Below are positions 42,639-51,168 of a stretch of DNA of 64,000 nucleotides, one piece after another; the first letter of the stretch is position 1, and the number at the start of each line of letters is the position of its first letter. The stretch is from Oceanispirochaeta crateris (GTDB lineage Bacteria > Spirochaetota > Spirochaetia > DSM-2461): contig NZ_CP036150.1 in assembly GCF_008329965.1 (NCBI RefSeq), forward strand, positions 3,948,439 through 4,012,438, written 5' to 3'. The notes under the pieces are model-generated. The model was not told where the DNA came from. It made no database searches and was given only the letters and a program-made list of their open reading frames with translations. The position numbers and the translations under genes are program-made.

Positions 42639-43568
42639 TTATCCCTTGATCAGTTCCAATGCTCCGGGCAGGCAGTGAACATCTACGTCTTTGGCCTCGG
42701 TGCTCAAAGTTTCCCCATCGGCATGTATGACCAGAGCGCCCTTGCGTGCTACAACTCTGAATTTCCTGCCCAGGGATGTGAATGTATCCTCTCTTATATC
42801 CTGAGTTCCCTTATAGTAGTCAGCAAGGGCCGAAATCATGATTCTGCGGGTGTTCTGCTGGGTGGTGTGCAGGTCCAGTAAGCCGTCTGTCATGTTTCCC
42901 TTCGGTGCCATCAAAAAGGCTCCTCCCAGGCGTTTCCCATTCATGAAGGAGATCAAAGCCGCTTGGCTCTGAATCATTTGATCATCGTAGAAGAGATCTA
43001 CTTCGGGAGCTTCGGGGTAGGTAATGATCGTTTTAAGAGCCGCGTATATATAACCCTGAAACCATTTGACCTTGGCAGCTTCCGCGTTGACAATGGCATC
43101 AAAACCAAGACCCACACCATTGGCAAAATAGCGTCCTTCACTGGCTTCGCCGCCCCTGACCCAGCCGATGTCCAGGAGAATTGTCTTATCCTGAATCAGA
43201 TTCTCCAAGGAATCTTTGAGATTCAAAGGGATGCCGGCGCCAAAGGCAAAATCGTTTCCTCTTCCAATGGGAAGGACTCCGAAGGCGGGAAGGGGGCTGT
43301 CGTTTCCTATGTTTTTGAAAGTCATAAGGCCGTTCACCACTTCATTACAGGTTCCATCTCCTCCGGCGGCGACGATGGCGCACTCCTGGTGATGTTCCTT
43401 TTCGGCTAAAGATGCAGCCAGTTGGGCTGCATGACCCGGTTTTTCAGTCTTGTGGACAGTGTAGGTCACACCTTTTTCTTTAAAAAAATCAGCCAGGGTA
43501 GAGAGTTTGTTCAAAGCTCTGCCTTTCCCTGCTGCAGGATTCAGGATCAGATGATAGTGATCTTTCAG
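42639..43568 (-). CDS. diacylglycerol/lipid kinase family, CUG start
   Basis: The body (VAAGGDGTCNEVVNGLMTF, PIGRGNDFAFGAG, ANGVGLGFDA, PKGNMTDGLLDL) is the DagK/YegS-type lipid kinase. The family's first strand and Gly-rich loop, HLILNPAAGKGRA, is coded upstream of the first usual start (TTG 43514). The frame contains no ATG, GTG or TTG before it after a stop at the preceding TAA. The only placement with a ribosome-binding site is CTG 43568, six bases after GAGGAG. The kinase would phosphorylate diacylglycerol or a related lipid with ATP. The CUG start is inferred; see findings. Confidence 0.82.
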   Translation of the reverse strand: MKDHYHLILNPAAGKGRALNKLSTLADFFKEKGVTYTVHKTEKPGHAAQLAASLAEKEHHQECAIVAAGGDGTCNEVVNGLMTFKNIGNDSPLPAFGVLPIGRGNDFAFGAGIPLNLKDSLENLIQDKTILLDIGWVRGGEASEGRYFANGVGLGFDAIVNAEAAKVKWFQGYIYAALKTIITYPEAPEVDLFYDDQMIQSQAALISFMNGKRLGGAFLMAPKGNMTDGLLDLHTTQQNTRRIMISALADYYKGTQDIREDTFTSLGRKFRVVARKGALVIHADGETLSTEAKDVDVHCLPGALELIKG

Positions 43569-43673
43569 AGGAGGCTCCTCGTATTAGAATTTGTCTTTAG
43601 TATTTTTCATCCTAATCTAACACAGAGATTTGTCAACAAGAAAGGGTGTAGGCTATTTTTGAATTTATCATTT

Positions 43674-43681
43674 TGTATACA
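43674..43681 (+). promoter_or_regulatory. TGTATACA palindrome upstream of GntR pair
   Basis: TGTATACA is a core like that bound by FadR-type GntR regulators (for example TTGTATACAA). It is 40 bases before the first GntR gene, fitting autoregulation. The eight-base core alone is weak evidence. Confidence 0.4.
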
Positions 43682-43721
43682 GAAATATTGACCTCCATCC
43701 ATTTTCTGAGCATAATTAAAA

Positions 43722-44369
43722 ATGATGAGAACATACAAAGTTGAAACAGAAGATCTTGTTGAAAAAGTTTATAAGAATATCAAACAGATGATCTTAAAGA
43801 GAGAGCTTATTCCAGGGCAGAAACTCACCCAGGAGGATATGGCTAGGCTTCTCGGGGTTTCAAGAACTCCACTTTTATCGGCATTCTCCAAGCTTGAAAA
43901 AGAGTGGCTCGTAGAAAGTCGTCCACGACGGGGCTACTATATTCGTGAATTATCCAGGGAAGATGAGTTGAACCTCTTTGATATTCGTCTGCGGCTGGAG
44001 CCCTTAGGCGCGGGAAAAGCCGCGGTAAACGGCAATGCTTCTGAGAAAACACAGTTGATGAAACTATTGGAAAATGTTCCCGATTTTGACTGTGAGGGGA
44101 GTAGAAAGCTATTCAATGACCTGGATTATAACTTTCATGGACAGGTTATGGCCATGAGCCGGAACAATATGCTCGAAATGATGCTCTCATCCTACAATAT
44201 TATAAGTCTCAGTAATCAGGACGAAATCCACATCGACTGCAAAAAAAGCATGGAAGGCCACTGGGCCATTGCCAAGGCTATCTATGAGGGAGATCCTGAA
44301 GCCGCGGAAAAAACCATGCTGGAACATATTGGAATAGGCCGGAATAGAATTCTGGAGCAAAGGTTTTAA
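43722..44369 (+). CDS. GntR family regulator (FCD type), first of pair
   Basis: The 215 residues show an N-terminal GntR winged helix-turn-helix (LVEKVYKNIKQMILKRELIP, then LTQEDMARLLGVSRTPLLSA) and the helical FCD effector domain (DIRLRLEPLGAGKAAVN, YNFHGQVMAMSRNNML). FCD domains use Asp and His residues to bind a metal and an organic acid. It overlaps the next GntR gene (TAATG) and both lie directly upstream of the molybdenum hydroxylase operon, which they may control. Ligand unknown. Confidence 0.88.
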   Translation: MMRTYKVETEDLVEKVYKNIKQMILKRELIPGQKLTQEDMARLLGVSRTPLLSAFSKLEKEWLVESRPRRGYYIRELSREDELNLFDIRLRLEPLGAGKAAVNGNASEKTQLMKLLENVPDFDCEGSRKLFNDLDYNFHGQVMAMSRNNMLEMMLSSYNIISLSNQDEIHIDCKKSMEGHWAIAKAIYEGDPEAAEKTMLEHIGIGRNRILEQRF

Positions 44370-45010
44370 TGACCCGTGTATCCCGTGATGCCCTGGGCGA
44401 TCTTGTGTACGAACAGATTGTCCGGATGCTGCTGAATCATGATTTGAAACCGGGAGAAAAGATTCTGAGGAAAAAACTGGCAGCTGTTCTCGGCGTCAGT
44501 CAGACCCCTATTAACGAGGCCATCAACCGCCTGGTCCGGGAGGGAATCCTGGAACAAAAGGGATCTTCGGGGCTCTTTGTCCGGGTTTTTACAAATAAAG
44601 ATTTGATGGAACTCTTTGCGGTCAGAGCCGGCTTGGAAGGAACGGCACTGCATTTGTGCATGGAAGAGCCGATAAATCCCCGGCTAAACAGAATCCTGAA
44701 CCTTTTTGATGACTTTTCAATCCCCATTCCGGAAAGTCGCTACAAGGAATACCGAAAAAAAGATCAGGAGTTTCACGGTGAAATACTCAAAATCTCAGGG
44801 AACCGGGTTATCCTGGATTTTATAAGGAATTTTGAGTTCATCCTGCGCTGTTATCAAAAAGGATTGATCCGTACTCCCGATGAGACGCTGATGGAACACC
44901 GGGCCATCGTTCAGGAAATCCGCAATGGAAATCCAGATAAAGCACAGCAGCTCATCATGAGCCATCACTGGAAAACAAGGGATAGGCTGAAGGAAATTCC
45001 CGATTCTTAA
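44369..45010 (+). CDS. GntR family regulator (FCD type), second of pair
   Basis: A 213-residue relative of the preceding gene: DLVYEQIVRMLLNHDLKPGE, HTH block KKLAAVLGVSQTPINEAI, then an FCD domain with AVRAGLEGTALHLCMEE and FHGEILKISGNRVI. The two proteins differ widely outside the HTH, so they probably bind different sites or form a functional pair. Its ATG overlaps the preceding stop, and 94 bases with a 14-bp palindrome separate it from the hydroxylase genes. Confidence 0.88.
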   Translation: MTRVSRDALGDLVYEQIVRMLLNHDLKPGEKILRKKLAAVLGVSQTPINEAINRLVREGILEQKGSSGLFVRVFTNKDLMELFAVRAGLEGTALHLCMEEPINPRLNRILNLFDDFSIPIPESRYKEYRKKDQEFHGEILKISGNRVILDFIRNFEFILRCYQKGLIRTPDETLMEHRAIVQEIRNGNPDKAQQLIMSHHWKTRDRLKEIPDS

Positions 45011-45074
45011 GGTATGACCTTTCATTATTCTCCTAGACAAACGATACCTACAGTCTGATAATTGATATATTAAA

Positions 45075-45088
45075 CAGGATATATCCTG
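45075..45088. promoter_or_regulatory. palindromic operator before the molybdenum hydroxylase operon
   Basis: CAGGATATATCCTG is a perfect 14-bp palindrome 17 bases before the first hydroxylase ATG, close after a possible -10 (GATATATT). It is the best candidate target of one of the GntR proteins. Confidence 0.5.
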
Positions 45089-45104
45089 AAATCGGGGGAA
45101 TTAA

Positions 45105-47243
45105 ATGCCGCATTCAATCAGTACTACAGTGCGCCGTAAGGATGCCGTTGCTAAAGCAGCGGGCACAATGGAGTATCTTTCCGACCAGTTCCCTGTCTCA
45201 CCCCTTCATGGGAAGTGTTATTACTCATCAATTCAAAGAGGGCTTATCGAATCTGTCAGCCTGCCTGAGGTACCAGAAGGGTATCATATTCTGGGAGCCG
45301 ACGATGTCCCCGGGGTCAATAGCCTCCATATGATCATAGAAGACTGGCCTGTGTTTGCTGATAAAGAGGTTCGCTATCTGGGGCAGATTATTTTTCTTAT
45401 AGTTGGCCCCGAAAAAGACGTCATACTGGATATTCATCGGAAAATCAGGGTTAACTACAAGGAGATCCCTCCCTGTACGACTCTAGAGGATTCGATCGCC
45501 CTGAAGGGTGGAGTCCAGCATGGAGAGGACAATGTTTTTACCCGCTATGATATTCATCATGGACAGGTCGATCCGCCCTTTGAGTCTGCCCATCGTATTC
45601 TGGAAAAAGAGTATTACACCGGACATCAGGAACATGTCTATATGGAACCTCAGAGCCTGTTTGCCCATTGGGAAGATGATTCATTTATTCTTCATGCTTC
45701 GGCTCAGTGTCCTTTTTATATCAGAAAGTCTCTGGTCAATGCCCTGGGGATGGAACCGGAGAAAATTAGGATTATTCAGACTCCCACTGGGGGCGCCTTC
45801 GGTGGAAAGGAACACTTTCCGGATGTTCTGGCCGGTCCTCTGGCCGTGGCTGTATATAAGGTGAAAAAGCCCATTAAACTTGTGCTGGATCGTAAGGAAG
45901 ATATGGCTTATTCCATAAAACGCCATCCCAGTGCCATTCATATAAAGACAGCCCTGGATAAGGAAGGAAAGATTCTAGCTCATGATATTGATATACGTCT
46001 GGATGGAGGCGCCTATTCCAGCTGTTCTGCCGTTGTCCTTGCCAGAGCTGTTTTTACTGTGGGAAATGTTTACAACATAAAAAATATACGCATTGCCGGT
46101 AGGGCTTTCTGTACCAATAAACCGCCTTCTGATGCTTTTCGCGGATTTGGAGCGCCCCAGGCTATCTTTGCCATGGAGTCTCATATGAACTACCTCGCCT
46201 ATGAGCTTGGCCAGGATCCTCTGGCTTTCCGTCAACCCTATCTGATGAAGCAGGGAGACCCCACAACTACTGATGGAAAAATTCATGAAAAGGTTATGCT
46301 TCCCGAGATGACCAAGCGTATCCTGGAGATGTCGGGGTATGGGAAAAAATATCAGGATTACAAGAATATACCCTACAAGGGTATAGGGCTCTCTTACTTT
46401 TTTCATGGCAGTGGTTTCACCGGCAATGGAGAGAGAGACCTCATCAAAGCCCGTATTTATCTGAAGAAAGACCATAATGATCATGTTTATATCTATGGTT
46501 CCAATGTAGAGATGGGTCAGGGAATCAGCACAACCTTCTGCAAGGTCGCATCCAAGGCCTTAGACCTTCCCTTTGAACAGGTTCATTTTGTCGAACCAGA
46601 TACAGAAATTGTGCCCGATTCTGGGCCGACTGTGGCCTCCCGTTCGATCTCTGTGGTCGGCTTTCTTGTACAGAAGGCGGCAGAAAAGCTGAAGAAAGAT
46701 TGGAAGAGCGGAGAAGAACAGACAATCATTCAGGACTATGAAGCTCCAACACATATGGTGCCCTGGGATCAGAACACTCTGAAAGGAGATGCCTATCCTG
46801 CCTATAGCTGGGGTGTAAATGTCATTGAGGTTGAGGTAGACCCCATTACTTTCGAGGTGAATACCAAGGGCATCTGGGGTGTTTACGAGATGGGAGTTCC
46901 CATCGACAGGCAAATTGTAGAAGGGCAGATCATCGGAGGGATGGTCCAGGCATTGGGTTATAGTTACCTTGAAAAGCTTGAATTTTCAGATGGCCGCTTC
47001 AGGCAGGCCACTATGTCAGACTACATGATTCCGACAAGTATGGATTTTCCATCCACCAAGAGTGCGATTGTGGACAATCCTTTTGAATATGGAGCCTATG
47101 GTGCCAAAGGGGCTGGCGAAATGGTTTTCGACGGTGCCGCTCCGGCATTCGGCGCTGCCGTATCGCAGGCCGTAGATACAATAATTGATGAGGTTCCCGT
47201 ACTTCCGGAAACCCTGATGGAGCTGACAGATGAAGGACGGTAA
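45105..47243 (+). CDS. xanthine dehydrogenase-type molybdenum subunit
   Basis: The 712-residue subunit binds the molybdopterin cofactor and the substrate. Landmarks are PTGGAFGGKEHFPDVLA (about residue 226), DAFRGFGAPQ (about 345, the substrate-binding Arg of purine-oxidising members, unlike the CO dehydrogenase loop), EMGQGISTTFCKVASKAL and the catalytic Glu in YGAKGAGEMVF near the C terminus. It probably hydroxylates a purine or similar heterocycle. It is encoded with the [2Fe-2S] and FAD subunits. The ribosome-binding site is GGGGGAA. No XdhC-type insertion factor is in view. Confidence 0.92.
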   Translation: MPHSISTTVRRKDAVAKAAGTMEYLSDQFPVSPLHGKCYYSSIQRGLIESVSLPEVPEGYHILGADDVPGVNSLHMIIEDWPVFADKEVRYLGQIIFLIVGPEKDVILDIHRKIRVNYKEIPPCTTLEDSIALKGGVQHGEDNVFTRYDIHHGQVDPPFESAHRILEKEYYTGHQEHVYMEPQSLFAHWEDDSFILHASAQCPFYIRKSLVNALGMEPEKIRIIQTPTGGAFGGKEHFPDVLAGPLAVAVYKVKKPIKLVLDRKEDMAYSIKRHPSAIHIKTALDKEGKILAHDIDIRLDGGAYSSCSAVVLARAVFTVGNVYNIKNIRIAGRAFCTNKPPSDAFRGFGAPQAIFAMESHMNYLAYELGQDPLAFRQPYLMKQGDPTTTDGKIHEKVMLPEMTKRILEMSGYGKKYQDYKNIPYKGIGLSYFFHGSGFTGNGERDLIKARIYLKKDHNDHVYIYGSNVEMGQGISTTFCKVASKALDLPFEQVHFVEPDTEIVPDSGPTVASRSISVVGFLVQKAAEKLKKDWKSGEEQTIIQDYEAPTHMVPWDQNTLKGDAYPAYSWGVNVIEVEVDPITFEVNTKGIWGVYEMGVPIDRQIVEGQIIGGMVQALGYSYLEKLEFSDGRFRQATMSDYMIPTSMDFPSTKSAIVDNPFEYGAYGAKGAGEMVFDGAAPAFGAAVSQAVDTIIDEVPVLPETLMELTDEGR

Positions 47244-47709
47244 GATTAGATTCACCCTGAATGGCAGGGAAGTTGTGTATGAGGACAGTCCTTTGCGGCG
47301 GCTTCTGGATGTGCTCCGGGAAGATCTGGGAGAAACAGGGGTCAAAGAAGGTTGTGGGGAAGGAGAGTGCGGTGCTTGCAGCATCCTTCTGGATGGAAAG
47401 CTCGTTAACAGCTGTATGGTAGCCATGGGAACCATGGAGGGGAAGAACCTGATGACAATAGAAGGTCTCCGAGAGACCGAACAAGGTAAGTGTATCATCG
47501 ATGCTTTTGCTGAGGCCGGAGCCGTTCAGTGCGGCTTTTGTATTCCTGGGATGGTCATGGCTGCACAGTCTGTTCTCCAGGACTCTCCCCACCCCTCTGA
47601 ACAGGACATCCGTAAAGGGATTTCAGGTAATCTCTGCCGTTGTACCGGGTATGACCAAATCATTCAGGCGGTTCTCACTGCATCTGAAAAGGGGGAAGGG
47701 TTATGGTAA
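47230..47709 (+). CDS. [2Fe-2S] subunit of molybdenum hydroxylase
   Basis: The 159 residues contain the plant-type cluster motif GCGEGECGACSILLDGK (about residues 43-59), then the second cluster motif QCGFCIPGMVMA and SGNLCRCTGYDQI in the helical C-terminal domain. It relays electrons from the molybdenum centre to FAD. It starts 14 bases inside the end of the molybdenum subunit gene and its end overlaps the FAD subunit gene by seven bases, so all three are translationally coupled. Confidence 0.95.
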   Translation: MKDGKIRFTLNGREVVYEDSPLRRLLDVLREDLGETGVKEGCGEGECGACSILLDGKLVNSCMVAMGTMEGKNLMTIEGLRETEQGKCIIDAFAEAGAVQCGFCIPGMVMAAQSVLQDSPHPSEQDIRKGISGNLCRCTGYDQIIQAVLTASEKGEGLW

Positions 47710-48566
47710 AATTCTTCTATCCCCAGAGCCTTGCCGAGGCTTTGGAAATTAAAGACAATCAGAAGGTCATCCCCCTGGCAGGGGGCACAGACTTGATGGT
47801 CCGCTATGAAAACTGGAGCAGTCTTCCTGCCAGTTTTCCTTCGTCTGTCATGGCTGTTGGACATCTCAAAGAACTCCAGTATGTGAAAGAAGAAGATGGG
47901 TTTCTTGTTTTAGGAGGAGGGGTGACCCTGAACCAACTTCTGCTGGATGAACGGATTCCCCGTTCTCTGGCCCTGGCTCTTGATGAGATTGCCGCACCGG
48001 CACTTCGAAATCTGGCAACACTGGCGGGTAATCTTCAAAATGCCTCACCTGCAGCAGATTCCTTGCCTCCTCTATTGGTTGCAGATGCCAGAGTACGCCT
48101 CGTATCAAAGGACAACACCCGGGTTCTTCCCATCAAAGATTTTGTAACAGCCCCCGGAAAAACTTGCCTGAATGAGAATGAACTGATCGAATCAATTCTG
48201 ATTCCCCTGGAATATATCCGTCAGGAAAAAGATGGAACTCTGGTATACAGGAAAGTGGGAACAAGGAAGGCCAATGCTCTGTCAAAGCTATCGGTCTGCT
48301 TTTGGGTACTGAAGGATCAGGATGGGATTAAGGATCTCAGGTTGTCTTTGGGTGCTGTTTCTGCCGTTGTGGTTCGACTTAAAGAGTCGGAAGAGAAGCT
48401 CAAGGGGCTGAAGTCATCAGAGCTGATGTCCGCCTGGAAAAATGTCCGGCCGGATTATGAAAAAGCCATCCGTCCCATAGACGATCAGCGTTCCACTGCG
48501 GTCTATAGAAAACGAACGGCTCTTAAGCTTTTGGATGCGTTTATTCAGGATGCTTCAGAGGGCTGA
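47703..48566 (+). CDS. FAD-binding subunit of molybdenum hydroxylase
   Basis: The 287-residue subunit starts MVKFFYPQSLAEALEIKDNQ and has the FAD pyrophosphate loop PLAGGTDLMV and the second FAD motif TLAGNLQNASPAADSLPPLL, then the CO dehydrogenase flavoprotein C-terminal domain (VRLKESEEKLKG region). It passes electrons to NAD+ or another acceptor. It overlaps convergently the end of the TSCPD gene by 22 bases. Confidence 0.93.
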   Translation: MVKFFYPQSLAEALEIKDNQKVIPLAGGTDLMVRYENWSSLPASFPSSVMAVGHLKELQYVKEEDGFLVLGGGVTLNQLLLDERIPRSLALALDEIAAPALRNLATLAGNLQNASPAADSLPPLLVADARVRLVSKDNTRVLPIKDFVTAPGKTCLNENELIESILIPLEYIRQEKDGTLVYRKVGTRKANALSKLSVCFWVLKDQDGIKDLRLSLGAVSAVVVRLKESEEKLKGLKSSELMSAWKNVRPDYEKAIRPIDDQRSTAVYRKRTALKLLDAFIQDASEG

Positions 48567-48808
48567 TCATTCCCCATAAGGGCAATGGCCAATTGATCCG
48601 GGCAGGATGTTTCTCTGCCGAAGCATTCTATCCCTTTTAGTTTTTTGATGACCTCATCTCTTTTCATTCCCACCACTAGGGACCTTAGGCCAAGCAGGTT
48701 TCCAGGGCAGCCTCGCTCAAAATCAAGTTCTGTAATGGTCTCGTCTTCGATCGTGATCTTGATTTTTTTAGAGCAGGTTCCCTGGGGGGTATAATCGATT
48801 TTTTCCAT
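48545..48808 (-). CDS. TSCPD domain protein
   Basis: The start at 48808 (MEKIDYTPQGTCSKKI) follows AAGGAAGAG; the frame extends upstream to 48844 without need. The 87 residues carry ITIEDETITELDFERGCPGN, the helical LLGLRSLVVGMKRDEVIKKL and the signature TSCPDQLAIAL. This domain is related to the C-terminal part of class II ribonucleotide reductases and occurs alone as a small protein of unknown role. Confidence 0.88.
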   Translation of the reverse strand: MEKIDYTPQGTCSKKIKITIEDETITELDFERGCPGNLLGLRSLVVGMKRDEVIKKLKGIECFGRETSCPDQLAIALMGNDQPSEAS

Positions 48809-48901
48809 TCGGTCTCTTCCTTGGTAATTTGTGTGGCTTATCATAATAGGCTTGATCCCAATGAATCAACCGAATGGAGCAGTCCTTTTGCTTATCTCTT
48901 G

Positions 48902-49786
48902 TTAATTAGGCTGATTCATGGATTCAAAGACTTTATAGAGTCCCTGAGTTCCAAGGTTTTCAAGTCCCTGTGCCATGGCTGCTCTGTAAAACTGGTGTGC
49001 CATGGCCAAACCGGGTAGACTGATGTTCATGAGATCCGCTTCTTTCAGGGCAATTCCCATATCTTTGACAAAGTGTTTGATGAAAAACCCAGGATCAAAA
49101 TTGCCGTCTGCAATACGCCGTCCCAGATTGTTGATGGACCAGGATGCGGCGGCTCCGCTGCCGATTACATCGATGACCTCATTCATATCCATTCCGGCCT
49201 TGTGCCCGTAGAGAAGTGACTCTACGACTCCAATCATCGTGGTGGCAATGAGGATCTGATTACACATTTTAGTGTGCTGGCCTGCACCATCGGCACCCAT
49301 GAGCTTAATATTTTCCCCAAAGGTTTGTAAAAGAGGCAGAACACTTTCAAATACTTCTGGTTTTCCTCCGCACATGATGGCCAGGGTCCCTTTTTGGGCT
49401 CCCAGATCTCCACCGGAAACGGGAGCATCCAGTGTGTTCACACCCTGCTTTGTAGCTTCTTCGGCTATTTTTACGGCCAGAGAGGGTTCACTGGTGGTCA
49501 TATCCACAACGATGGCACCTTTCTTGGCTGTTTTTAAGACACCTTCTTCACCCAGTATGACAGCTTCCACATCGGCGGGATATCCTACAATGGTAAAGAT
49601 AACATCTGCTCCTTGGGCTGCCTGGGCAGGAGTGTCACACCACTGGGCTCCCTTTTCTATCAGATCTGCCGCCTTCTCACGGGTCCTGTTATAAACTGAC
49701 AGCTTATATCCTTTGTTCATCAGATGAAGACACATGGACCGTCCCATGACTCCTGTTCCGATCCAGGCAATGTTCTGTATGTTCAT
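48902..49786 (-). CDS. 3-hydroxyisobutyrate dehydrogenase-family oxidoreductase
   Basis: The ATG at 49786 is preceded by AGGAGG; upstream in-frame ATGs lack one. The 294 residues begin with the NAD(P) Rossmann motif IAWIGTGVMGRSMCLHLM. The family's substrate-binding block follows: TLDAPVSGGDLGAQKGTLAI (about residue 113). Then comes the catalytic Lys segment, MGADGAGQHTKMCNQIL. Members reduce or oxidise short beta-hydroxy acids (3-hydroxyisobutyrate, tartronate semialdehyde). The exact substrate is unclear. Confidence 0.92.
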   Translation of the reverse strand: MNIQNIAWIGTGVMGRSMCLHLMNKGYKLSVYNRTREKAADLIEKGAQWCDTPAQAAQGADVIFTIVGYPADVEAVILGEEGVLKTAKKGAIVVDMTTSEPSLAVKIAEEATKQGVNTLDAPVSGGDLGAQKGTLAIMCGGKPEVFESVLPLLQTFGENIKLMGADGAGQHTKMCNQILIATTMIGVVESLLYGHKAGMDMNEVIDVIGSGAAASWSINNLGRRIADGNFDPGFFIKHFVKDMGIALKEADLMNISLPGLAMAHQFYRAAMAQGLENLGTQGLYKVFESMNQPN

Positions 49787-49938
49787 TAAATTCCTCCTGA
49801 TAGGGTTAATGTTATGAAAGATTAGTTTTATAATGAAGTATAGAGGTTTTGCCTTTTTATGAGTAGTATGCAGGGATGAGTATTGGATGAGGAATGGTCT
49901 GACAGGGCTGTCTCCTTGCAAATGAGAGGTGGAATTAC

Positions 49939-50160
49939 ATGGGTGACTTGGATGAAAAGCTTGTGAACATGGACAGCAGGATCATGTATCTGGAGGACAG
50001 TCTGCAGCAGTTGAGCCTGCAGATGATGAAAAAAGACAGATTCATTGAGATCCTGCAGGAAAAAATCTCCGGACTCGAAGAGAAAATAAAGGACATGGAT
50101 GAGAGAAAAGCAAATGTCTCCTCCCTGGATGCGGCCGAAGAACGGCCGCCTCATTATTAA
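49939..50160 (+). CDS. slyX: SlyX family protein
   Basis: The 73-residue coiled-coil protein ends with the family tail EERPPHY and has a heptad pattern (SRIMYLEDSLQQLSLQMMKK). SlyX proteins are small cytoplasmic proteins of unknown function. AAATGAGAGGTGG provides the ribosome-binding site. It overlaps by four bases the stop of the convergent gene. Confidence 0.82.
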   Translation: MGDLDEKLVNMDSRIMYLEDSLQQLSLQMMKKDRFIEILQEKISGLEEKIKDMDERKANVSSLDAAEERPPHY

Positions 50161-50975
50161 TCTATTCCGTCTATATACCAGGCATAGAGGGCCTTCACTC
50201 TATTGTAGAAGGAGTTGTTGGCCTTCTCTCTGAAGGCTTTGATATTGATTGTGTCTGCCGCGGAAATGCCGTAGAACAGAAGTCCCCGGTCAGTGGGCAT
50301 CACCACTAGGTGAATCTGGAGTTGCTGGGGGTTGATGACTCTCAGAAATCCCTTGTAATACATGGGGGTCTGGTTGATAATCACCGACCAGATAACCGGA
50401 GAGTCATAGACAAAGCCCATCTCAGACTCATGTTTTCCAAAGCTCTTGTCCTTCTGGTGTATGAAGAAGCTGTCCCGTGTCGGAATGGTGGAAACCACAG
50501 GGTCAGGGAGTCTGTCCCTGGCTGAATCCAGGTCGGGAATCTTCCAGGACTCCACAAAGAGTGCTCTCATTTCATCCCGGGAGGCAGAATAATATTCGGT
50601 TCCTTCCAGAGTGCTTACCGAACGGAGGGTGTTGTATAGAGCCAGTTTTGTCTTTTCAGGGTCGGCATTGTAGGATTCCATATCAAATTCCTTGAAGAGG
50701 AAAAGGCCTTCTATGCCCATATTCAGTTTTTCATCAAGGACCATTTTTCTAATATCCCCAGACATTCCTGTATCGGGCAGAAGAAGGGGGTCAAAGCTGT
50801 CAAAATGGAATTCCGTGAGTTCTCCCTCATTGATAAGATCAGATTTCTGTTGACTGCTAAGGAAGGAGGTCACCCTATCAAAGGACAGGATATCTGTTTG
50901 AGCGGGCAGAGCCGTTATAGTCATTGTAAATAAAGTTGCTAAGGCCACATAGGGCACTAAAGATCGTTTAATCAT
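50157..50975 (-). CDS. secreted protein of unknown function
   Basis: A signal peptide (SLVPYVALATLFTMTITALPAQ) is followed by about 250 residues with no membrane segment. Blocks such as TLEGTEYYSASRDEMRALF and GFLRVINPQQLQIHLVVMPT, plus the C-terminal FYNRVKALYAWYIDGID, recall a family of secreted spirochaete proteins I associate with DUF6675. That name is from memory and not verified. It is probably periplasmic. The ribosome-binding site is AGGAG. Confidence 0.72.
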   Translation of the reverse strand: MIKRSLVPYVALATLFTMTITALPAQTDILSFDRVTSFLSSQQKSDLINEGELTEFHFDSFDPLLLPDTGMSGDIRKMVLDEKLNMGIEGLFLFKEFDMESYNADPEKTKLALYNTLRSVSTLEGTEYYSASRDEMRALFVESWKIPDLDSARDRLPDPVVSTIPTRDSFFIHQKDKSFGKHESEMGFVYDSPVIWSVIINQTPMYYKGFLRVINPQQLQIHLVVMPTDRGLLFYGISAADTINIKAFREKANNSFYNRVKALYAWYIDGID

Positions 50976-51110
50976 TTTTTCTCCTGATGAATCACTCGGG
51001 ATTGATTTTTCTGTCTCCTAATATAACTGAAAATCTGATGGAAATCCTGATTATTTAAATCTTCATGAAAAATTTCACTTAAATAGCAGTTCACAGAAGG
51101 AGATCCTCAT

Positions 51111-51154
51111 TTGACATTCTGGATAATTTCATTTACTCTAGTGTTTTAGAACAC
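51111..51154 (+). promoter_or_regulatory. promoter and operator of the GntR-LacI gene
   Basis: TTGACA (51111-51116), a 17-base spacer and TACTCT (51134-51139), directly followed by the 14-bp palindrome GTGTTTTAGAACAC (51141-51154). The operator covers the expected transcription start, so bound protein would block initiation. The same palindrome with two changed bases precedes the kinase gene. Confidence 0.75.
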
Positions 51155-51168
51155 ATAGAGGTGCGTCC

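Noticed and set aside
48809-48844. 12-residue extension of the TSCPD protein
   Set aside because: AAGGAAGAG stands before the internal ATG at 48808.
49787-49921. N-terminal extension of the hydroxyisobutyrate dehydrogenase
   Set aside because: AGGAGG and the Rossmann motif fix the start at 49786; the extension is basic and not conserved in the family.
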